Part shown: positions 1 to 4,553 of the stretch, in pieces
Layout of the letters: each line of letters begins with the position of its first letter
Numbering within the stretch: position 1 is the first letter of the stretch
DNA from: Verrucomicrobiota bacterium
GTDB lineage: Bacteria > Verrucomicrobiota > Verrucomicrobiia > Chthoniobacterales > UBA10450
Direction: 5' to 3'
Length of the DNA: 6,731 bases
NCBI GenBank assembly: GCA_003219335.1
Contig: QHOF01000051.1
Coordinates: 1 to 6,731 of the forward strand
The notes under the pieces: model-generated
Databases searched by the model: none
What the model saw: the letters and a program-made list of their open reading frames with translations, nothing else
What the model was told of the DNA's origin: nothing
Made by a program: the position numbers and the translations under genes

Positions 1-761
1 ATTCCTTCGGTAACCGCGAAAATGTCGTCCGGCTTGACGAACGACGCTTCGATGTCGATTTGTGTGAACTCGGGTTGGCGGTCGGCCCGCAAATCTTCGT
101 CGCGAAAACATTTCGCGATCTGAAAATATTTCTCCACGCCTGCGACCATGAGCAGTTGTTTGTATTGCTGCGGCGCCTGCGGGAGGGCGTAAAATTTTCC
201 GGGCGTGATCCGGCTCGGCACCAAAAAGTCGCGCGCGCCTTCCGGCGTGCTCTTGGAGAGAATGGGCGTTTCGAGCTCGACGTACCCCTGGCTGTCGAGA
301 TAGTCGCGCGTCGCCTTCGCCACGCGATGACGCATCCGCAAATTACGCGCGAGACGTGGCCGGCGAAGATCGAAATACCGGTGCGTCATTCGCAGATCTT
401 CGTTCTGCGGCTCGGCATCGAGCGGGAACGGCAGCGGATCGGCGCTATTCAAAATGCGGAGGTGGTTTGGAATGATTTCGATATCGCCGGTCGCGAGGTT
501 TGGATTTTCCGTGCCCGCTGGTCGCGCCGCGACGCGGCCCGAAACCTGAATCACGTCTTCGCTGCGCAAGCCGTGTGCTTCCTTCGCGAGCTCGGCATTT
601 TCCTCTGGACGAAAAACCACCTGGGTGAGCCCTTCACGATCGCGCAGATCAATGAAGATCACGCCGCCGTGATCGCGCGTAACGTTTACCCACCCGGCAA
701 GTGCGACTTGCCTGCCGATATCGCTTTTGCGAAGTGAGTTGCAATCGTGCGTGCGATACAT
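1..761 (-). CDS. aspS: Aspartyl-tRNA synthetase, N-terminal 253 residues (runs off left edge)
   Basis: Charges tRNA(Asp) with aspartate in the cytoplasm; class II synthetase. Reading the minus strand from the ATG at 761-759 gives 253 uninterrupted codons. The N-terminal OB-fold anticodon-binding domain covers about residues 1-105 (GWVNVTRDHGG at 23-33, IFIDLRDREG at 35-44). The catalytic domain follows, with DLRRPRLARN at 131-140, the flipping-loop segment STPEGARDFLVPSR at 171-184, and motif 2 with FRDEDLRADRQPEFTQID at 219-236, all near-invariant in bacterial AspRS. The rest of the catalytic domain, including motif 3, lies outside the window. The start has no clear Shine-Dalgarno sequence; only an A-run separates the ATG from a dispersed repeat. 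It lies downstream of hisS on the same strand, a common pairing. His31 and Gly83 occupy positions where E. coli AspRS has Leu and Lys, which hints at a non-discriminating enzyme (inference). Confidence 0.97.
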   Translation of the reverse strand, partial: MYRTHDCNSLRKSDIGRQVALAGWVNVTRDHGGVIFIDLRDREGLTQVVFRPEENAELAKEAHGLRSEDVIQVSGRVAARPAGTENPNLATGDIEIIPNHLRILNSADPLPFPLDAEPQNEDLRMTHRYFDLRRPRLARNLRMRHRVAKATRDYLDSQGYVELETPILSKSTPEGARDFLVPSRITPGKFYALPQAPQQYKQLLMVAGVEKYFQIAKCFRDEDLRADRQPEFTQIDIEASFVKPDDIFAVTEG

Positions 762-768
762 TTTTTTC

Positions 769-891
769 GTCATTCCGAGCGCAGTCGCCTGCCAAGCCGT
801 AGCTCCATTCGAAGGCTGGAGGAATCCCGTTGTCAAACCCAGGGTTAAATTGCGGGATCCTTCGACTCCGCTGCGCTCCGCTCAGGATGAC
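769..891. repeat. Dispersed intergenic inverted repeat (MITE/REP-like) between hisS and aspS
   Basis: A 123-bp element with imperfect terminal inverted repeats: GTCATTCCGAGC at 769-780 and GCTCAGGATGAC at 880-891 (the latter read in reverse is GTCATCCTGAGC, 10 of 12 identical). It looks like two head-to-head units, each running from GTCAT(T/C)C(C/T)GAGC to an inner GA(G/A)G(A/G)ATCCCG end (right edges at 829 and 853). A short AT-richer core with AAACCC/GGGTT lies between them. Units of this wording (GTCATCCTGAGC...GTCGAAGGATCC) are familiar to me as dispersed repeats in many environmental bacterial genomes; that is recall, not a search. There is no ORF of its own. The element covers the last hisS codons and stop, and ends 7 bp before the aspS start. 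Confidence 0.75.
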
Positions 892-2174
892 AAGCTGACT
901 TGCGCTTGCAAGTGCGCAAGTAGGCGATCCTGCGGCGCGAGTTCTTGCTCGGCCGTTGCCATATTCTTGATTTTCACCTGCGGCCATTCGTCTCCGTAGA
1001 GAAGCGCTACGCGCGCGCCCAGTTCTTCGGCGGCCTGAAATTGCCGGGCGACCTTGGTTGGCGTGAGCGGATAATCGACGCGGTATCCGCGCTCGCGAAG
1101 CTGCTGAATTTGTGCAAGCGCATCGGCGCGACGTTCTTCCTTGGCGATGACGATGTAGATGTCGATCTTGCGGTTGCTCGCAATCGCTTTCTCCATGGCT
1201 TCACGAGCGTGCGGCGTTTCATTGATCAGTTCGCCCAGCACGACATCGCCCATTGCAAATCCAAGCGCGGGCAGCGAAACCGCGCCATCGCTGAGCAGGC
1301 CGATCAAATTGTCGTAACGTCCGCCGCCGGCGATCGCGCGGAATTTTCCGGCCCGATCGAACACCTCAAATACTATACCGGTGTAATAAGCGAGGCCCCG
1401 AACAATCCCGACATCGATCTCGATGAAATCGGCCAATCCCCGCTCGCGCAGACCAGCGATAAGCCTGTTGAGTTTGTCGCTGTTTCCACCGCCACCCTTT
1501 AAAGTTGCGAAGACGGGGTCGGCGAGCTTTCCAAGTTTCTCAACAGTTCGCTCACGCGGCTCACGACCGAATTTATCGATGACCTGAAGTAATTCGTCCC
1601 AGCGATCGGCCGGCATATTTTGCTCGCGGAAAAAATCTGTCCAGAATTCGCGGTCGCTGATTCGGACGACGACATCTTTTTCGCTCAGGCCGAACGCGCG
1701 CAGGACATCGATGCATAGGGCGACGAGCTCGATATCGGCGGCGAGGTCGGCTTCACCGATGATGTCGCAATTCAACTGGAAATGTTCGCGCAACCGGCCG
1801 CGCTGTTGTTTTTCGTACCGGAAGAATTGGCCGATGGAAAACCATTTGAGCGGTTTCTTGAACTCGCGCTCGTGCGCAGCGACCACGCGCGCCAGGGTGG
1901 GCGTCAGCTCGGGGCGGAGCGCCACTTCGCGGTCGCCTTTGTCTTTGAAATGGAAGAGCTGTTCGACAATTTCAGCCCCGCTCTTCTTTTTGTAGAGATC
2001 CGTCGGCTCCAGCACCGGGCCTTCCCATTCCACAAAGCCATAGCGGCGGGCGACCTCGCGCCAGCAGGCGAAAATATGATTACGCACCGCGCATTGCTCG
2101 GGTAGGAAATCGCGAAAACCGGGCAAAGTCTGCATAGTGGACACGTTACGTTGCTCTGGCAGGGACGCCTCCAT
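882..2174 (-). CDS. hisS: Histidyl-tRNA synthetase
   Basis: Class II synthetase that charges tRNA(His) with histidine in the cytoplasm. Numbered from the ATG at 2174 the protein has 430 residues, near the family norm of about 420. Motif 1 lies around GFVEWEGPVLEP (46-57). ALRPELTP (85-92) corresponds to the LRPEGT histidine-site segment. Motif 2 is FRYEKQQRGRLREHFQLN (118-135). The family signature RGLDYY appears as RGLAYYTG (259-266). GGGRYDNL (283-290) and LGFAMGD (304-310, motif 3) follow, then an anticodon-binding domain from about 335 with KIKNMATAEQ (401-410). Three starts are possible. GTG at 2189 has no ribosome site. ATG at 2174 follows GAGGAGG. ATG at 2135 gives an N-terminus MQTLPGFRDF that best matches relatives but has no visible ribosome site. 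I chose 2174; 2135 is nearly as likely. The stop lies inside a dispersed repeat. Probably co-transcribed with aspS. Confidence 0.96.
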   Translation of the reverse strand: MEASLPEQRNVSTMQTLPGFRDFLPEQCAVRNHIFACWREVARRYGFVEWEGPVLEPTDLYKKKSGAEIVEQLFHFKDKGDREVALRPELTPTLARVVAAHEREFKKPLKWFSIGQFFRYEKQQRGRLREHFQLNCDIIGEADLAADIELVALCIDVLRAFGLSEKDVVVRISDREFWTDFFREQNMPADRWDELLQVIDKFGREPRERTVEKLGKLADPVFATLKGGGGNSDKLNRLIAGLRERGLADFIEIDVGIVRGLAYYTGIVFEVFDRAGKFRAIAGGGRYDNLIGLLSDGAVSLPALGFAMGDVVLGELINETPHAREAMEKAIASNRKIDIYIVIAKEERRADALAQIQQLRERGYRVDYPLTPTKVARQFQAAEELGARVALLYGDEWPQVKIKNMATAEQELAPQDRLLAHLQAQVSLSS

Positions 2175-2176
2175 CG

Positions 2177-2183
2177 CCTCCTC
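2177..2183 (-). promoter_or_regulatory. hisS: Shine-Dalgarno sequence favouring the hisS start at 2174
   Basis: On the minus strand GAGGAGG ends two bases before the ATG at 2174; using its first GAGG the spacing is five bases. Neither the GTG at 2189 nor the ATG at 2135 has a comparable purine run. The short spacing of the full motif keeps this tentative. Confidence 0.45.
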
Positions 2184-2304
2184 GGACACGACCGGGCGAG
2201 CCGGAATTTACGAAACCAAGGCAAAGCTGAAGAAACTCCGGGGTTAACGGTACGGAGCCATTCACGATCGAGAACATCGATTTAATCAAAGCAGAGGGGC
2301 AAAT

Positions 2305-2730
2305 ATGAAACAAACCAGATTAATGAAAATATTAACAGCAGGCATGCTTTGCGCGGCAGCGCTCGGATTAGCGCTGGCGCAGCAGACTACCACCACAACG
2401 ACCACGGATCCGGTAACAGGCACAACCACAACCGCGCAAACGACCACGAGCGCCGCCGGGACAATTGTGACTAACGTGCCTGATTCGGATTACATCACCT
2501 TCCGAACGGCGCCGGATGTGCCGCCCGTGCGGTATTACTACACCAAAGAGACGAGCATTTTAGACCCGGAAGGTCACATCGTGACCTGGTCCGCAATTCG
2601 GCCGGACATGCCGGCGACCATCTATTACACGACCGTTGGTGACCGGGTGGTGGTGCGCAAAGTCGTGCTGGCCCAGCCTGTAACAGTTTACAAGCACGAG
2701 GAAACGACTACCACCACGACAAAGCCGTAA
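2305..2730 (+). CDS. Small exported Thr-rich protein of unknown function
   Basis: I do not recognise a named family. The 141-residue product begins with a clear Sec signal peptide: basic n-region (MKQTRLMK), hydrophobic core about 9-22, likely cleavage after LALA at 25. The mature part starts with a low-complexity Thr-rich stretch (seven Thr at 28-34, four at 40-43, three at 46-48). A compact part of about 85 residues (55-130) follows, rich in Tyr, Val and Pro, in which a P-x-x-x-Y-Y pattern recurs (PPVRYYYT at 73-80, PATIYYTT at 103-110). It ends with another Thr tract (134-139). There are no membrane segments after the signal, and the only Cys lies in the signal peptide (position 16, not a lipobox). 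The start is well supported: AGAGGGG at 2293-2299 sits five bases upstream of the ATG. It has its own terminator, so it is probably a single-gene unit. A cell-envelope or periplasmic location is inferred; function is unknown. Confidence 0.88.
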   Translation: MKQTRLMKILTAGMLCAAALGLALAQQTTTTTTTDPVTGTTTTAQTTTSAAGTIVTNVPDSDYITFRTAPDVPPVRYYYTKETSILDPEGHIVTWSAIRPDMPATIYYTTVGDRVVVRKVVLAQPVTVYKHEETTTTTTKP

Positions 2731-2747
2731 TCGTTCCCGCTAAAATT

Positions 2748-2783
2748 AAAAGCGCCCGCGAGAAATTTCCCGGGCGCTTTTTT
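2748..2783 (+). terminator. Rho-independent terminator of the Thr-rich protein gene
   Basis: An 11-bp perfect stem pairs AAAAGCGCCCG (2748-2758) with CGGGCGCTTTT (2771-2781), with a 12-base loop that itself contains the palindrome GAAATTTC. It is followed by a T-run (six T at 2778-2783). It begins 17 bases after the stop codon at 2730. The A-run on the left arm could give weak activity in the other direction, but no gene on the minus strand reads into it here. Confidence 0.92.
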
Positions 2784-2802
2784 GTACGCGATTTCATAAG
2801 TC

Positions 2803-2882
2803 CTGTAGCCACCGGCCTGTGGCCGGTTCATCTCGACTGCTTTTCTCGTGATTGACACGGCCACACAGGGCCGTGGCTACAG
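2803..2882. repeat. 80-bp inverted-repeat element with nested GGCC hairpins
   Basis: The ends form a perfect 10-bp inverted repeat: CTGTAGCCAC at 2803-2812 and GTGGCTACAG at 2873-2882. Nested inside are two further perfect hairpins: CCGGCC-TGT-GGCCGG (2812-2826) and CACGGCC-ACACAG-GGCCGTG (2856-2875). The architecture fits a palindromic dispersed repeat of the REP/BIME kind; I recall similar CTGTAGCCAC...GGCC wording in other genomes but cannot search. There is no coding capacity of its own. It lies between the terminator at 2748-2783 and uvrC, so it may be part of the uvrC upstream region. Confidence 0.7.
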
Positions 2883-2896
2883 CAGCACGCGCTACT

Positions 2897-2913
2897 CTGG
2901 CCGAAGCGGCCAG
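2897..2913. other. GGCC hairpin in the uvrC upstream region
   Basis: Perfect 6-bp stem CTGGCC (2897-2902) / GGCCAG (2908-2913) with loop GAAGC. It lies 38 bases upstream of the uvrC ATG and is the third hairpin with a GGCC core within about 100 bp. Only three T follow, so it is not a convincing terminator. It could be an outer part of the neighbouring repeat element or a structure in the uvrC leader. Confidence 0.5.
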
Positions 2914-2951
2914 TTTCACCTTGCCGGCTTCTCGCGTAAATTCGCAGCCGG

Positions 2952-4553
2952 ATGGCTGCATTAAAAAGGGAGAAGCCGGATTTGCAGAAGAAAGTGCACG
3001 AAGTGCCGCACAGGCCGGGTGTGTACCTGATGCGCGACCGGTTTAACCGCGTGATTTACGTGGGCAAGGCGCGCGACCTGCGCAAACGCGTGAGCTCCTA
3101 TTTCCTGCCATCAAAAATGGCGCAGGCCGATTTGAAGACGCGTGCCATGCTCGATGCGACGTGGGATTTTGAGACGCACACCGTTCGCAGCGAAGCGGAA
3201 TCCGTTTTGCTCGAGGGCAAACTGATAAAGGAATATCGGCCGCGTTACAATGTTTCCTTCCGGGATGACAAACGGTTCCTCCTGGTCGGGGTCGATCTTT
3301 CAGAAGAATGGCCGCGTTTTCGCCTCGCCCGGTTCAAAAAGGACGATGGCAGCCGTTACTTCGGCCCGTACGCGCACGCAGGCGCGCTGCGGCAGACATT
3401 AAATTTCATGCGCAAAAAATTCGGGCTGCTCACCTTTGGCCGGGGCGCGCCGACGGAGCGGGAACTGAAGTCCTCGACCTACCAGGTGCCGGTGCGTTTG
3501 AGCGAGATCAGCGCTGCCGAATACCGCGAGCGCGTCGCGCAAGCGTGCGAGTTCCTCGAAGGCAAATCCCGAGAGATGATCGCGGCACTCGAGGAACAAA
3601 TGCAGAAGGCTGCCGAGAAAATGGAGTTTGAGAAAGCTGCTGAGCTGCGCGACATGATTGAAGATTTGCGTGACACCACGAAGCCAACGCGGCGGTTTAC
3701 GCGTGGCAGTTTGCCGAGCACAATCGATCCCATCGCAGACGTGCGGGAATTGGCGGACGCGCTGCGTTTGCCGCACCTGCCGCGCATAATGGAATGTTTC
3801 GACATCTCGAACATTTCCGCGACACACGTGGTTGCCTCGATGGTTTGCTTCCGAGACGGCGTACCGGACAAGGACAATTACCGGCGCTATCGCGTGCGCA
3901 CTGTCGAAGGCCAGGACGATTTTGCCAGCATGGCCGAGGTGGTGCGGCGCAGGTATTCGCGGATTTTGCTGGAGGCACGTGAGACGAACCAGGACCGGGC
4001 GGAATTCTCACAGGAGGAAACAGTCGAGGGCCTGCAAAGGTTGGAGAAGCAAACGCTCAACGCTCAACTTCCAACGTCCAACGCCCAATTGGAAGCGCGG
4101 AAATTTCCTGCGCCTGTCAGATTGCCGGACCTGATCATCGTCGATGGGGGAAAGGGCCAGCTCTCGGCAGCGTGTGGTGAATTGCAGCGATTAGGCTTGC
4201 ACGAGCTTTCCATCATCGGCCTGGCGAAAGAACGCGAGGAGATTTACCGGCCAAGCCGCGCGTTGTCATTGCGACTTCCAATGGATTCCGGCGCGCTGCG
4301 ATTGCTTCAGCGCATTCGCGACGAGGCGCATCGGTTCGCGAACGCGTACCACCAACTGCTCATGAAAAAACGCGTGGAAGAAAGCATTCTCGACGATTGC
4401 CCCGGTGTGAGCCAGCACCGGAAAAATTTGTTGTTGCGGCGATTTGGCTCTGTGAATCGTCTTCGCAAAGCGAGCGTTGAGGAGATCGCCGCGACGGAAG
4501 GCATCGGCCGAAAGCTGGCTGAAGAAGTCCACCGGTTCTTGCAGCGGCATTGA
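2952..4553 (+). CDS. uvrC: UvrABC system protein C (short, atypical form)
   Basis: Subunit of the nucleotide-excision-repair endonuclease; it cuts the damaged strand on both sides of a lesion. The 533 residues are about 80 fewer than E. coli UvrC (610). The N-terminal GIY-YIG nuclease is intact: GVYLM at 23-27, IYVGKARDLRKR at 35-46, Glu88, and RPRYN at 96-100. The UVR (UvrB-binding) helix pair lies at about 214-241. The RNase H-like nuclease keeps its acidic and His residues: ECFDISN (Asp284), EGQDDFASM (Asp322/323), IIVDGGKGQ (Asp398), RIRDEAHRF (His460). A C-terminal helix-hairpin-helix region covers about 480-533. Three oddities stand out: the usual Cys-rich segment between GIY-YIG and UVR has no Cys, about 115 residues between UVR and RNase H are absent, and a heptamer repeat is inserted at 368-379. 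The reading frame is continuous, with all catalytic residues visible, so it is probably functional. The ATG at 2952 has no clear ribosome site but gives a normal N-terminus. Confidence 0.96.
   Translation: MAALKREKPDLQKKVHEVPHRPGVYLMRDRFNRVIYVGKARDLRKRVSSYFLPSKMAQADLKTRAMLDATWDFETHTVRSEAESVLLEGKLIKEYRPRYNVSFRDDKRFLLVGVDLSEEWPRFRLARFKKDDGSRYFGPYAHAGALRQTLNFMRKKFGLLTFGRGAPTERELKSSTYQVPVRLSEISAAEYRERVAQACEFLEGKSREMIAALEEQMQKAAEKMEFEKAAELRDMIEDLRDTTKPTRRFTRGSLPSTIDPIADVRELADALRLPHLPRIMECFDISNISATHVVASMVCFRDGVPDKDNYRRYRVRTVEGQDDFASMAEVVRRRYSRILLEARETNQDRAEFSQEETVEGLQRLEKQTLNAQLPTSNAQLEARKFPAPVRLPDLIIVDGGKGQLSAACGELQRLGLHELSIIGLAKEREEIYRPSRALSLRLPMDSGALRLLQRIRDEAHRFANAYHQLLMKKRVEESILDDCPGVSQHRKNLLLRRFGSVNRLRKASVEEIAATEGIGRKLAEEVHRFLQRH
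4054..4088 (+). repeat. Five tandem heptamers (CGYYCAA) inside uvrC
   Basis: Five consecutive 7-bp units: CGCTCAA, CGCTCAA, CTTCCAA, CGTCCAA, CGCCCAA. They encode about residues 368-379 of UvrC (TLNAQLPTSNAQ), between the conserved VVRRRYSR block and the LPDLIIVDGG block, where UvrC proteins vary in length. Because 7 is not a multiple of 3, successive units are read in different frames, so the peptide is not itself periodic. Peptides such as LNAQ/PTSN in this wording resemble translations of short tandem repeats common in the intergenic DNA of some environmental bacteria (recall only). Confidence 0.8.

Noticed and set aside
60..737. 225-codon open frame on the plus strand
   Set aside because: Antisense to aspS; the minus strand gives an unmistakable AspRS over the same bases, while the plus product has no recognisable motifs.
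649..987. 112-codon minus-strand frame bridging hisS and aspS
   Set aside because: Overlaps both synthetases in another frame and its middle is just the translated dispersed repeat.
945..1502. 185-codon plus-strand frame
   Set aside because: Antisense to hisS, no ribosome site, no motifs; typical mirror frame in GC-rich coding DNA.
2261..2286. TTCACG...TTTAAT as a promoter for the Thr-rich protein gene
   Set aside because: Spacing is only 14 bp and both boxes are partial matches. The 2190-2304 gap must hold promoter elements, but I cannot name one with confidence.
2387..2460. ACN-rich tract read as a tandem DNA repeat or CRISPR-like array
   Set aside because: It is irregular codon-level repetition encoding Thr in a signal-peptide protein, with no repeat/spacer structure.
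2852..2880. TTGACA (2852-2857) as a -35 box for uvrC
   Set aside because: At 16-18 bp spacing the downstream hexamers (such as GGCTAC, GCTACA) do not resemble TATAAT, and the site lies inside a palindromic repeat.
3399..3880. Possible frameshift in uvrC explaining the missing Cys segment and the short linker
   Set aside because: The main frame stays open with good UvrC similarity on both sides, and the other two forward frames show neither the Cys motif nor the missing linker sequence.
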